Part shown: positions 52,595-64,000 of the stretch, in pieces
How positions within the stretch are numbered: the first letter of the stretch is position 1
How the letters are laid out: each line of letters opens with the position of its first letter
Origin: Rhynochetos jubatus
Taxonomy: Eukaryota > Chordata > Aves > Eurypygiformes > Rhynochetidae
Length of the DNA stretch: 64,000 bases
Direction: 5' to 3'
Assembly (NCBI GenBank): GCA_027574665.1
Contig: CM050657.1
Coordinates: 17,475,700 to 17,539,699, forward strand
Notes under the pieces: generated by a model
The model's input: the letters and a program-made list of their open reading frames with translations, nothing else
Databases searched by the model: none
What the model was told of the DNA's origin: nothing
Position numbers and translations under genes: made by a program

Positions 52595-53010
52595 CAGAGG
52601 GTGCGTGGTGCCACAGCAAGAGCGAACCTGCAGGTGAAGCCTGCGGTGGTGTGGGGGAAGATACGCCTTGATCTGTAAAATGCATGAGCCCTGCTCGGCC
52701 ACGATAGCGATTGAGCGCCCGAGCGCACCGGAGAGGTGAGCTCCCGGGGGTGCATGTTGCTAGTGCGCAGTCGATGCATCCTTGGGTCTGGGAGGGGACT
52801 CCGTGTTCTGCACATCAGCCGAGTCACTCTTGCTGCTCGCATCGTGTGCAGCCTTTGGCAGAAAATCCTCGGCGTAACCATGGGAACAGGGTTTGCTTAA
52901 GCAGCGCTTGTGAGGATGCAGTTCATAACGAGCCAGGGGTGAGCAGGGCGTGTGCGTGGGGGGGGGAGAGCACGAGCATTTGTCTGTGCTTTCCTCTACC
53001 CCCGCGCTAA
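52595..53010 (+). promoter_or_regulatory. CpG-rich patch with possible first exon
   Basis: By hand count about 27 CpG dinucleotides lie in about 415 bases, far above the CpG-poor flanks and near the usual CpG-island threshold. Inside it, an ATG at 52680 (context TAAAATGC, A at -3) opens a frame that stays open for 18 codons and then reaches GAGAG|GTGAGC, a strong 5' splice donor with its GT at 52736. Together these resemble an alternative promoter with a short first exon. No TATA box or initiator was recognised, and the downstream acceptor is not identified. A G(9) run follows at 52958-52966. Confidence 0.33.
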
Positions 53011-56000
53011 TCAAATGCAAGAAAATTTTGTAAATGAAGGACTATAATTTCCCTTCACCTCCACAGCTTTTCTCAGGCGGCCTGTTGCTGGATATCACTC
53101 CTGCATTAAACACACCACCACAGGGCTTATTTTCAAGCCCAGGTTTTTTTTGGTGGGTAGATCAGTGAGATGCTCTGTGCCATGGGAGCCTGGGGCATCT
53201 CCAGCAACACCTATGGATCTGAGGTCATGGGGTCTCCAGCTTCCTTGGAGCCCAGGGGAAGAGCAGCATGAGCCAGGTGCTCAGTGCAGAGGTCAGGTAG
53301 TACTTAATAGCCACCTCCATGGCTCTTTAAGGCATTTTTAGGGGATTATGCTATGGTGACCACAGTATTGGTGTCAGAAGTACAGGCACGCAGTGGCAGT
53401 AAATTTATTACCGCAAATTGGTAAATCTCTCTCCATGTCTCCAAAGCAATATAGGTGACACCAGTGTTGGCTTCCCCAAGGGGTGCCAGTGGGAGCTGAT
53501 GCAGCAGGTCACGGCCATAGCCGCTCTGGGCTCTGTTGCTCTCAGAGAGTATCCAAGGCACTTTAGTGCAGTTGCTGTTCGCATTTTCTCCCAGGTTTTC
53601 CTATGATAAGAAGTCACTGTAAGATGGAGCTCAGCTGCTAATGCACTTGCCTGAAGTTTTCACTCCCCCTCCACACAACACCCCAGGCAACTATAGGATC
53701 CAAAGTGCTTTAAGCATTTGGTCCCTAATTAATGGACATATTTAAGGACATGCTCAATTATAAGTAAAAAAATGTGCTTCAGTGCTGCCCCGCGGAGCAG
53801 CTTCCCTAAACCAGCTTTCACTGCCCTGGCTTTAGTGGGAGCTGCAGGATGAACGGGTTTTTTTAGAAGTCTTAGTGCAAGAAACATTCCTTCCCTCATG
53901 CCTTTTGCACCCTTTCTTTTGTGTGAATGTATTTTTTTAAATTTTCTGTCATCCACATGCGTGACTGAAAGCTGAACCGAAGCCAGTTGGGTTGGTAGAT
54001 CCATTCCCACAGACTTAGATGAGCTTTGGGTAATCACCCAGTGCACCAGGGCATCGAAGCTCTGCTGAGAAGTCTCAGACGTGAGCATTTTGGGTCTCAA
54101 ATGACAGAGCTTATTGCATCAACGGCTTGCTTTCATCCCCTCCAGAACAATTGCTATTTTTCCCTATTTTCTCTATTTCATTTTTTTTTTGTTCTCTATT
54201 ATTATTTTCTGCAAATAGTGAAAAAAAAAAAATCCACCTAAAGCAAAGAGTACGCACCAGCTATCACCTGCCCCCTCAGGAGAAACCATTTGGGAATGCT
54301 GTAAAATATATATATAAATTGCTACAGCTATAAAGCAGTGAACTGAGACAAAACTGAACCTGCATCCTTGTTTAGCTGCTCAACACGGCAGTGTGATAAT
54401 GGCAAAAGTATACTTTGATGAGAAAACGGTAGATGTTTGGGAAGCAGGATCGATTATTTTTCACACGTTGGATTACTCTGTTATGATATTCTGCCAGGTT
54501 GCCGTGGGCAGGGGAAGGTAGCTCCTCTCACATGAGGGTGTGCAAGTTGGATATGAATCTGTAGAAAATCTCTGTGAGACCTGCATAGCCGTCTGTGCCT
54601 TTGTGTTGTGGAGTTAAGAGGTTGATCCGTTAACCCGGTCTGCTAATTCCTTCACTAAGACTGAATCTGGGCAGGGTTCTCAGTCACTAAACTTCATCAC
54701 CTAATCTATGATGTTTGAGTTCTTCAGGCAGAATGGAAATTCTGCCCAGCTTTTCAGCCACACAGCCCTGCCCTCCATAAATAACTTTTATGGAGAAAGC
54801 CTAGTCATGCACACTTTAGGGAACATTGTTTTGCTTTCACAGCTACACCCAGTATGGGACTGGGACCAAAACCTCAGAGCCACAGACTTTCCGTCCTTCA
54901 GGATGGTTGAACGTGCATCCGTCTGTTGGAGCTCAGGTTTCCCACCCATTCTCCAACCTTGCCTTGGCACGTGGGCGGTCTGAAGCCGAGCAGCCCGGGG
55001 AGGTGCGGGTGTTTGAGCACACAAGCTCTTTGCCTTTTTGTGGACACATGCTGTGAGAGGCAGAGTGCTGCCCCCTATTCTTCTCTGCAGTGCTGGGGCC
55101 AAGCGGAGCATCTGGAAGGCAACCAAGGGCTGAGAAGGACCTAGAGCAGAGCTCAGTGGGGGCTTCAGGTTTGGGGCACTGACCTCAGGGGAGCTGGTGG
55201 CATTCAGGTACCATGAGCTTCAGTTCCATAAGTAAAAAATGGACAGGTGATGATGCTTTCTTTTCATCCAGGGACCCAGGGCAGTACATTGAGGTGTCCG
55301 TTATTTTTACTCTACTTTTGGTTTTTTGACTCTTAAGTGACGGCAGCAGAAATTGCAGTTTTGGTGGGTTTTCCTCCTCCTCCTCCATCACCAGCAGTCT
55401 CTGTTCACACAAGCCCTTCACTAGGAATGAAAACATTAGCAAATTGAGCCGAGTGTGAAAAGAGGCTTCCAAGAGCTGTTTTTGTTGTTTAACCACCTCT
55501 TTGCTAATAACAATAGGTTCCTTGCAGTCTAACAAGCTGGACAGCTTCAGCGTATATATGTTTGCTCCTCTGGGGGCAAGTCGCCCTCCAAGACCTTTCC
55601 AAGAAGGGCGAGAGGAGAAGGAAAGTAGAGCATAGGATTTAATGGCTGCAGAAGAGTGCGTGCTGCATGAATTACATGATCTGAAGCTTAATCAAATCTT
55701 GTTTGCGTCACTTCGTGACTCTGGCTCAGCCTCTGGGCTGGATTTTCCTCATGTTTCCAGGGCTGAAATCAGGAGGTGTGCTGGTTTTGGGTGGGCTGGG
55801 ACAACAGGAAGGTTCTCTCCATCTGAACATGCCAGGGAAAGCAGAGTGGCTTGGAGTGAGGGCGCTCGCTGGCAGACCTGAGTTGTGGGACCTGCTTCCT
55901 CCGTGGCCGTGGGTGTCTGGGCAGGCTGCATCTACTCCAGCTACAGCATCAGGCAGGGGGGCAGACCTGAGTCCCCTGTTTTGGTAGCTGCAGGTTGGCT

Positions 56001-56632
56001 GTCGTGTTGGCTGTGTTATCAGCAAATCCAGTTTGGCTGCATGGCAATCTCTTTTTCTTCTTTCAAAAGCAGGTGATGCCAGAGTCCCTACAGAGAGGGA
56101 TTTTATTTTCCCATTGTGCAAGAGAGTCATGTAAATAAAGGTGGTCAGGCTGTGTGGCTGAGTCTGTGATAGGGAGCAGGGTACGCTTTAGCTGGAATTT
56201 TCCCTGGGTATCCTGTTAGTCACCCAAAGCACCATGTTTGTAAGCTGGGGCTGTTGTAGCCCTTGCAGTCCTGACAAGAAGGAGGCAGGTGATGGGCTGG
56301 TGTCTGCAGTGAAGGGACATCCCAAATGGCACCATGAATGCCCCGAAGGGCAGAGGGAGGCTGGGACAGGGTTCATGCCAGCTTGTTTCTAACCCCATTT
56401 CTATTGCACTGCACAAAGCAATGGGGCACAAAACTAGGTTTGTCAAGGTGATGATGAACCTTCTGTCTAATGTCATGAAGAAACTGGCTGATTTTTAATC
56501 CTTCTGGGGTTTTTCAACAGAGTAGGAGTTTACCTTATTGAAACAAAACAAGCCTGTTAGTGGGCTGGTGGTAGTGTTGTTTCAAGGTGGATGCTGAAAA
56601 TTCAGAGTTGGATTGCATCCTTTTTTCTGGCA

Positions 56633-56710
56633 TGCTGAGTGATTTTGGCCAAGTCTCTTGCCCTTGTGCGTCATCTTATTTTCGCTTGTAAAACAAAGAC
56701 AAAAGTGCTG
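56633..56710 (+). mobile_element. MIR-like SINE fragment
   Basis: The stretch reads GAGTGATTTTGGCCAAGTCT, then CTTGCCCTTGTGCGTC, then TTCGCTTGTAAAACAAAGAC. The order and spacing match the 3' half of MIR (tGTGACctTGGgCAAGTCacTTaacCtcTgTGccTCa...tcatcTGTAAAAtgggGA). MIR/CORE SINEs predate the amniote split, so an old copy in a bird is plausible. The fragment lacks the tRNA-derived head and the L2-like tail end. Confidence 0.62.
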
Positions 56711-58100
56711 TGTTCAGCTGAAAGGAGCCTTTTTTTATTCAAAGGGTTTTGTAACACACTGAGTAAAGAGCTGTCGAAGGGCAGATAAGTGACAAGCGGT
56801 TAGGTTATACAGCAGAGCAAAGTAAAAGATGCAAGCCTTTGTCACCGTATGCAAGAATTACTTGGAGTCACCAGATGGTAGGATTCTAGACCAAATTTGG
56901 TTTTGTTCTGCAAATCAAAACATGGCATCTTTTACAAATGTGTGTCAAGTTGAGACATTGATCTTCTTAAATGCCAGGAGTGTTAGAGTGCCACCACAAA
57001 GGATCCAGGTGCAGAGTCTGGGAGACAGGGAATAATCAATAAAAACTTGCTGCTAGGCATGGTGGTTTTATGGAGTGTGGCTGGCTTTAGAAACAACTGG
57101 CACAGGGCAGTGGCAAGCTATGTGCTTCCAGGATTTCCACCAAGGTGGGGTGTTTTTCTGGAAGAGATGCTGCAGCCCAAGCAGGACCCAGTGCTCTGAA
57201 ATGCTGCAGCTGGGATATGAGGCCATGAGGGCAGCTAATTGCCATGGTCTCTGCCCCCTTTTTCTATCTGCAAACATGGAGTGTGTCAGCTATAGACCCC
57301 AAGAGTCATTTTACTAGGTGGTAATAAAACGATATGCATTTTCCAATTAATGGTGCAGGTAGCCGTTATTTCATTTTTCATTGCCTGCATGATGTAACGG
57401 TGGTCAGGTCATTGTGGCCTTCCTAAAGAGGCAGGAAGAAATGGATAGGACTTCTGTGGGATGTCTTTGCTAACAGCTTTCCTTGTCTTTAATGGGAGAC
57501 ATCAAAAGAGATCGTAGAGAACTTAGTGGAAACTAAATGTGTAGCATCAGGATAAATAAAGCACACAGTCTTTTGGATTTAGAGGACATCCCTTCATTTT
57601 CGCTCAGTACAATCCAGTCTCTCCTTTTTCAGTTGTCATGATAGATCTGACAAAGACAATCTTCTCTTTCAAGGCTGAGCTGTGAGTACTGCCAGACGCT
57701 CAGTTCTGTAAAAACGTGCAGTTTTGATCAAACCAAACCAATTATCCTACCAGAGTGATAGTTTGCCATGCGGAGTGTGTCCATCTTACAAGACACTGCT
57801 GGAGTCTTTTTGTTTTTTAAATGTACATATGTATATTTTTAAACCTACACCATTATTTGATTAGATTACTACTCTGCTAGAGAGCAAATGACACACTGCC
57901 ATGGAGGTAAGCTGCCTTCAGCTAAATAAAGACTTAATTGTGGCACAACTAATTCAACACACATAATAGAAGACAAGTGCATTCAGTGTGGAAGATCGAT
58001 GATGTTGACAGCTTTTGAAAATTGTAAAATGTAACTGTTATTAACACAAGGTGGTGGGTGAGAAACAACATGGCCCAAAGTAGATCTTGTCAGCAAGGTT

Positions 58101-58126
58101 AATATATCTATATCTATATATATATC
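58101..58126. repeat. (TA)n/(TATC)n microsatellite
   Basis: ATATATCTATATCTATATAT continues to TATATC. The unit is a short TA repeat with interspersed TATC. Confidence 0.85.
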
Positions 58127-59254
58127 TTGAACGACTTCAGAGTTGCTGAGGAAGAAATATAGCTGGTTTGAATCTCCTGATCAGATGTGAAATGCCTGGG
58201 AGCTGGTCACAGAATAACTTTTGGAAATGTAAAACTGCGGGGCTGGGGTATGAAAATTAGAGTGAAATCAGCAGAGTGCTCAATAGTATTACAGTGTTAG
58301 TTCTGTGGTGACCCTAAGTGACACCTCTGAGTGCTATTTGTTTTCTCTTTAATTACTCGAGGAGTGGTTGAGCTGGTGAAAGTTTATTCCCAGGTACCCC
58401 TGCCCTGGGGTCAGCGCAGGGAGGACTTTCAGAGGCGACTGATCTCAGCAGACCCTGTGAGCATACTCCCATCGTCTCATGGAGCAGGCCTGAGGAGGAC
58501 TTTTAGCCCAGGAAAGGAAGAAGGACATTGCAGGAAAATAATCTAGGCTGCTTTAAAAGTAATTTAAAAGCTTACTTTTTAGAGCCCATTGGAAAGTGTT
58601 CATCAATGGATTTTCTTTATAAAGGTCACATATTTCCTGAAAGGAAATTACTCCTTGTTCTGAAAGCCTTAAATTCACTGTCACTCCATCACTCTCCTAA
58701 TGTGTGGCATTCTTAAACACACTTGGCTTTAACTTTTCAGCTCTTCTGTGCGGCATCGCCCTCTTTTCTCACAGCGCTTTTGTGGCTTTTTTCCAGCCCT
58801 CTCCAATTCTTACGCCGTTGTCGACCTCCTTCACAATGAGCCGCCTCTCTGAATCTTCTCCCAGGGCTCCTGTATGAACTCTCTTTTGCTTTTATACCTG
58901 GTGTCTGCTGATGATTCCTTCGAGACGTTTTTTTTTAAATACTTTTTCTACTTCTTGCAAGCTCTTTGCTCTGTGCCCCTCTCCACTGTGACCCTCTGCC
59001 TTCCCTGCTGGAACCCAAAGCACACTCCTCTAGAGTCTTTCCCATTCAAGCTGCAGGAGATGATATATTAAAGTGATATGTTAAATTTGAACTGACAAGG
59101 GTTTTCATAGGACTGACTTTTTTTTAAATACCCATCTCAAAGTATTATTTTTTCCTTATTACATGGTCTCTTTCTTTGTTATGCCTTTTCTCAATTAGTT
59201 TTTGACTTGCTGCTGTAAAAACTCAGAAGTAAGGATTCGTTGATAGCCGAATTG

Positions 59255-59289
59255 ATTTCCACACATGCTATAGAAAGCATGGTGGAAAT
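59255..59289 (+). other. Compact inverted repeat (hairpin-forming)
   Basis: The left arm ATTTCCACACATGCT (59255-59269) and right arm AGCATGGTGGAAAT (59276-59289) are complementary except for one bulged base, with a 6-base loop ATAGAA. A roughly 14-base-pair stem at this spacing is unlikely to arise often by chance. It is shorter than a canonical pre-miRNA stem, and pairing does not clearly continue beyond the arms. It could be a decayed MITE centre, a structured RNA element, or coincidence. Confidence 0.6.
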
Positions 59290-60856
59290 TGCACTTGAAA
59301 TTGAACATTATATGCTGTGATAAATAGTAATTTGGAGGTATATTAACCTGCTTCCTTTAGGTAAAGAAATGTCTTATACAATAACTGTCCTCATTCAGGA
59401 GCTGACATTTCCTCCTGATGAGGCATTTATCTTATGGCTTGATTATCTTTCCATGAAAACACTTCAACTCTGACCTTTCCAGATGCTATAGTGGGCTGTG
59501 CTTTCACACTGACTGGCAGCTTGCGGTGGCACGAGGGCAACTGGGAATAAGAGGTGTTCTGCCTACCCTAAATAATTGAGATGGTGACAACTTGTTGAAA
59601 AGCTCCTTGATGAAACCTAATTCTCTTCCTTTCACTAAAAGATAACTTATGTAGCAAAGTAAAATGGGCTGATGTAACAGAAGATCACGTGGAAGTGCGG
59701 AGCAGGTTGTGTGCTGGAGAGAGGGTTTGCACTTTTTCCAGGTACTGCCAAAGGTGATGCCTCCCGGGGAGCTGGCAGCTCAGGGAAGTGACAAGATGAA
59801 TTCTGCCCGAGCCTTTGTGTTAGGAGAGAGATTTGGGTACATAGCAAAACTGCTGAAACAAAGCCAGGTGCTGATATTGTTTGCTGATCTGGGAAGTCAG
59901 GCCTCCTCTGGCTTACCCTGACCTGGGATGGGTGCAGAAACTGGCTTATTTCTGTAGCAAATGCAGGTGGCCATGGAAATAAGCTGCACTGTTTTAAGAC
60001 TCAGGTTATTTACTGCTATATGCAGCCAGAAAGGGGGTAAAGCAGGACAAGGGACAGACTCTTGCTGCCCCAGCACCTTTCAAGGGTGGGCTATGCATGC
60101 ACAGCCTTTTCTCTCTCGCCCTGCTCACCCAAGGGCAAGCTCTGTCTGTAGAACAACTCCCACTGAAGTAACTGAGATCTGCTAAAGTCAGTGTACAGCA
60201 TCGTGCCCTAATTTCTTTTGCAGTTGCTGTCTGACTGGGCATAAGATAAAGGCTGTTCTTGAAGTGCCTACTTACTAGAAAACACATGAAATGCATCCGT
60301 GCTCTTGGGAGTACCTTAGATCCAACCGGTGAATCCTCCTACAAAAGCTGCAGAAAATGAAAACATCCACAGATGATGCATCTCAGTTTTGGTGCCATCT
60401 GACAGAGGCAAAAGCCACTGGTTCATGCCCTGTGTCACCAGCACAGCTGCAGAGCATTTAGGGCATCATTCCTGGGGTCAAAGGCAGTCTGTACAGATGG
60501 ACTGTGTGTGCCTTTGTGTGCACCCCATTAACAGGCACCATGAAGTCTCTGTCCCTCACATTTGCATCTGACTCTCCCAGAGAGGTGTCGTGGACCTTGT
60601 TAGCTTTTGTAGGTGGATTGTGTTTTCCTTTATTGTACACTACAACCGATTTTCTTATGTTCTCGCCCCCCCTGAAGAGCCCAGGACTTGGTACATCGTT
60701 CTCCCCCCGACAGCCTCCCGCTGGTGTGAGACTGGCTTCTGCAAGAGGGCAATCAGAGGATCAGGAGAGACACACAGCCTTACAAAGCTTCCTCTGTAAG
60801 AGGAGAGGTAGGGCAGTGGTGAACTCATTAAAAGGAGCCCAGACAAAGCCACAGGA

Positions 60857-61051
60857 ATGACTGAGACAGCTGAATTCCCTCAGATTGTTCTCCCCTTGAG
60901 TTTTTGCTGTGGAATGATTTTCCTTGCGGGCTGCTGTGCCGTGCTCCTCTTGGCACTGACAGTGCAGCTCCCGCAGTGCGTGTGCCTGGGTCCTTCTGGA
61001 ACTGCTTTTGTGAGAGAAAGTGCTAACACCTTGTTTTTGGAAGAGTTTTAG
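60857..61051 (+). other. Small ATG frame with one hydrophobic segment
   Basis: A 64-residue frame from ATG in context CAGGAATGA (G at -3, A at +4). Residues about 10-35 form one strongly hydrophobic stretch (IVLPLSFCCGMIFLAGCCAV and onward) that would predict a membrane helix. No homology is recognised. Frames this short are expected by chance in this amount of sequence. Confidence 0.1.
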
Positions 61052-61099
61052 GAATAGATGTGTATACTTTTTTACATTAGGTATAGCTAATTGTGGAAG

Positions 61100-61369
61100 A
61101 TGAGCTTTGTGCTGGAAGCGTGTCACTGCTTGTTTCTTCCATTTTTGTGTTCTGCCATCTCCACCTGCCTCAAACAGAAAACTGGGTGTTGCAGAGACAA
61201 ACCCACTGCTCAGGGAGAGCTCCCAGAGCAGCAGCAGCAATGTGGCAAACACCTTGTACCTGGGAGCTTTAAATGTTCACGTGGGTGTCCTAGGGTTGGG
61301 CTGTTGAATACTTCAGAAACAAGAGCTGGGATCTTGAATATGACTCCAGATTTTGTGAAAGGCTGGTGA
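61100..61369 (+). other. Small cysteine-rich ATG frame
   Basis: An 89-residue frame starts at the second codon group after TTGTGGAAG. The N-terminus (residues 3-21) is moderately hydrophobic and ends in SAIST, like a poor signal peptide. Six cysteines follow at residues 23, 30, 31, 48, 59 and 63, with a Q4 run at 44-47. The layout superficially resembles a secreted cysteine-rich peptide, but the spacing matches no family that I can name. It lies 48 bases after the previous small frame, on the same strand. Confidence 0.12.
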
Positions 61370-63279
61370 GGTGACAGAAGGTCATATGTGATGTGTTTGC
61401 AGTAGCCTGTGCTACTGAAGACACCCACTGCGGTTTTTTGTGCTTGTTTCTGTGTGTACGAGGGAGCTCATTACCCAAACCGGAGCACCGAGCCCTTTTC
61501 CAAGTGAAAGCAAACTAGCAGCTCTGCTGATGGCCTCGTGACCTGGCAGCTCATTACAGCGTAGGTATGGCAGAGCTGAATGCATCCATCATGCTGAGAT
61601 TGGATCCCACGTCCTCACTGTGCCCCGTTGTGTCACCCAGAGTTGTTTAGGTTCAGACCTGTTATTCTCATCCAGAAAGCAGCAGCCTCTAATGAGAAGA
61701 GGTTTCTCTTCTCCAGCTCCCTGTTGCTTGGTCACTTCCAAGGTACAGTCTGAGAAGCAATGAGTTTTAATCCAACAGGTCTCCCTAAACTATGCAAAAC
61801 CAGCTGCCACATCAAATTTCATAGAAGTCACCTTGGAGGTCCCACATTCAAACACTGGATACTGTGCTGTGGTAGGTTTGGGTGGAGGAGGCTGTTGTGG
61901 GTACACTAGTGCTGGGGGTAGCGGTATCCCTGTCGCACTCCTGTTGCTTAACCAAGGCATGAAAAACCACAGCAGAGAAATGCCAACGTGATGATTACCA
62001 AAGGTGTGTCAAAGCTGGGTACTGTGTGAACAGCCTAATTACAGCTGGCTGAACAGACTAGCAAGCAGAGGATTGTTGTTTAAAAAGGGGCTGCGTTGGT
62101 AGTGCCGAGTGAAAACGTGTACACAAGACAGTCTGCGCTTGGGACTCGTTTGCGTGGCAAATGCAGTGGTTTGGGCATGGAGAGGATTCCCCATCAGTGA
62201 CAGTGTTCTGCAAACACAACCAGAATTAATATACTGGGTAAATAAATGCCAGGCATGCTCAGCTATGGCTTGCAAGAGGTGAGAATACCCCAGAGTTAAG
62301 GAGGCAAAAGTTTGAGCTTGTGTTTACTTATGCTAGCGTGAATCAAGAATAAATCCACAGAAATTGGTGGAATGATGCTCACATGAGAGGTGTAAATGAG
62401 AGGAGTCAGTCCCCACAGACTGCCAGAGTGTGGCATATCAAGAGCTGTCCTTTATGTGCTTCCTGTCGCTTATGCACCAATGTTCATTGTGAAAAAATAA
62501 AGCTCCTGTGCTTCTTGTGTGTTGAAGTGGGATACAAAGATTGGGAGTGTAATTAATAGCCATTGGTGGTACTGCACCGTGGAGGGCTGAGTAATGCTTG
62601 GTGGGCCGAGGGATGCAGCATCTTGTCAGAAAAGCCAGGGAGAAACTCTCTGCCAACACGTTAGAAAACTCTGTTTACAAAATGTAACATTTTTTTGAGA
62701 AAAAGAAATCAGTGTTGCCAATTTTTTCTGTATTTTTTTTATGTTTGTAATGAAGTATCCCCTTACTCCATGCACCGTCAGCACTCAATAGCGTGAAAGC
62801 TCATGATGACACTTGAGCATCCAAGTTCTTTGACAGGCACAAAAGGCTCACTGGTCTGCCAGGCAGGCTGCCCAGCTCCCCCCTTTTCCCCCAGCCCATC
62901 CGTGAGCTGCTCCAGGGCTCTCTGGACTAAGCTGAGTTCCCAGGCAGGCAGCTGCCAAGAGCCCCTCCTGTATGTCGCGTTTCAAAATCAGCCCAAGATC
63001 CCTCAGCATCCACGTTCGGGTGTTGCTGAGAAATTGAACATTGCAGAACTCCAGCTGTGTGAAAAAGCATCCGGCTGTGGGTGTTCTGCCCCAAACCACT
63101 ACACGGGGCTTACCACCCTACACATTTTGTGAAACTGAAACGTCCCTTTCCCCACCAGCCAAATGTGTGGCATACATCAAACACTGTCGGCATGACTGGT
63201 TTTTGTCAGCGTTTTGCTTTCTCTCCTGTGGCACCACTGAGGTGAGTGGGAATTGTAATCACATCCCCCTCACCCCCCC

Positions 63280-63600
63280 CCTTCATTCCAATTAGTGGTC
63301 CCTCTTTTGTACATCCTAAAATTGGCCCCTTGTGACATTTGCATGTCTGCGTGGCATTAACATTTCCAAATTGGCACGAGCGATGCTGTAGCTCAGCAAC
63401 GCAACCACCTGATGTGCTTGTTTGAGCTAAAAAGAGGGTTACACGCATGTGCGCTGGGGAGGTTCAGAGGGGAATGGCTGAGATGACTAATTGCTTAGGG
63501 ATTTTAACCCAATTAAGACCAGTTAATGGACTTATGAGGTGGATCGTTTGTAAATATCACCGAAAGTTGGAACTGTTTAATTGAAAAGAATTTTGAAGTT
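63280..63600. promoter_or_regulatory. Candidate enhancer-like motif cluster
   Basis: Within about 320 bases are an octamer ATTTGCAT (63337-63344) nested in the inverted repeat GACAT...ATGTC (63334-63347), TAATTG (63488), CAATTAAG (63510), AGTTAATGG (63521), a forkhead-type TGTAAATA (63549) and TTTAATTG (63576). Homeodomain-type cores this dense are typical of conserved developmental enhancers. They are also common in AT-rich DNA, so conservation is needed to decide. Confidence 0.2.
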
Positions 63601-64000
63601 CCTGAGGTCTGACTTGACGTGAGCTCCTGTGGCGCTGCTGAGCCCGGCCCAGCGCCTGTAGCTACGAGGTGTCTGAGGGGGAAACCGGATTTTGTATAAT
63701 CATCCCTTTCCTGTACCTGATGACTGAGCACATTTTGTTAGGGCTGTCCTCATCTTTTGGAGCAGATGCGAAGCCGAGGTCCTGACCGCGTGTGGTCATT
63801 AGGGATCCCGTGGCGTTTCTAGCAGCGGTGCTCTGGCCAGATTCCAAACTGGGTAATTATATTATGTTTCCCCAAATTCCCCCTGTTGTTTCCACTGGAT
63901 GCAATTTTCTTTTTCACATCCTGCCTGAATCCATACTGTAACCCTGTAACTAATTAATTTCAGAGCTTTGAAAGTATAAAATGCTATGTAAGTGCTGCAA

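Larger units (their letters stand above)
53011..64000. other. Non-coding DNA, no gene seen
   Basis: Apart from the MIR-like fragment, the TA microsatellite, the hairpin, the two small frames and the motif cluster, no gene is visible. A C(9) run is at 63273-63281. One old repeat motif copy is at 60155-60176. Several frames of 110-165 codons (for example 55726-56130 and 60761-61252, both minus) have no recognisable content. Confidence 0.5.

Overview
The window looks like non-coding DNA from a bird, or possibly another sauropsid. It is AT-leaning, has no bacterial-style gene packing, and carries few interspersed repeats. The clearest recognisable element is a CR1-type LINE fragment at 31150-31492 on the minus strand. 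Weaker CR1-like 3' ends lie at 48300-48402 and 51845-52040, and a doubtful one at 45585-45645. CR1 is the dominant retrotransposon of birds, and the low repeat density fits a bird better than a turtle or crocodile. The species cannot be named from the sequence.

I recognise no protein-coding gene, rRNA or tRNA, and no LTR element or endogenous retrovirus. The longest open frames (220 codons at 6515-7177 minus, 197 at 41210-41803 minus, 192 at 46486-47064 plus) match no family I know. Most open frames have the length and content expected by chance. The window is therefore best read as an intergenic stretch or a very long intron.

Layout: 1-31 kb is mostly unique AT-rich DNA with a few degraded ancient repeats, short tandem repeats and small palindromes. 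31-36 kb holds the CR1 fragment and a 21-base A tract. 36-48 kb is mixed; it holds the most coding-like open frame (41.2-41.8 kb), a degenerate 13-15 base minisatellite (43.97-44.04 kb) and a TA/CA microsatellite (47.1 kb). 48-52 kb holds the CR1 tails. 52.6-53.0 kb is a CpG-rich patch with a good splice donor and is the best promoter or first-exon candidate. 56.6 kb has a MIR-like SINE piece, 59.26 kb a compact hairpin, 60.9-61.4 kb two small ATG-started frames, and 63.3-63.6 kb a cluster of homeodomain-, octamer- and forkhead-like motifs.

Nothing here supports an operon, defence locus or other multi-gene system. The points worth a second look are possible unannotated exons, a possible CpG-linked promoter, a hairpin, and several old copies of one short motif family. 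All coordinates of degraded elements are approximate and come from reading by eye.
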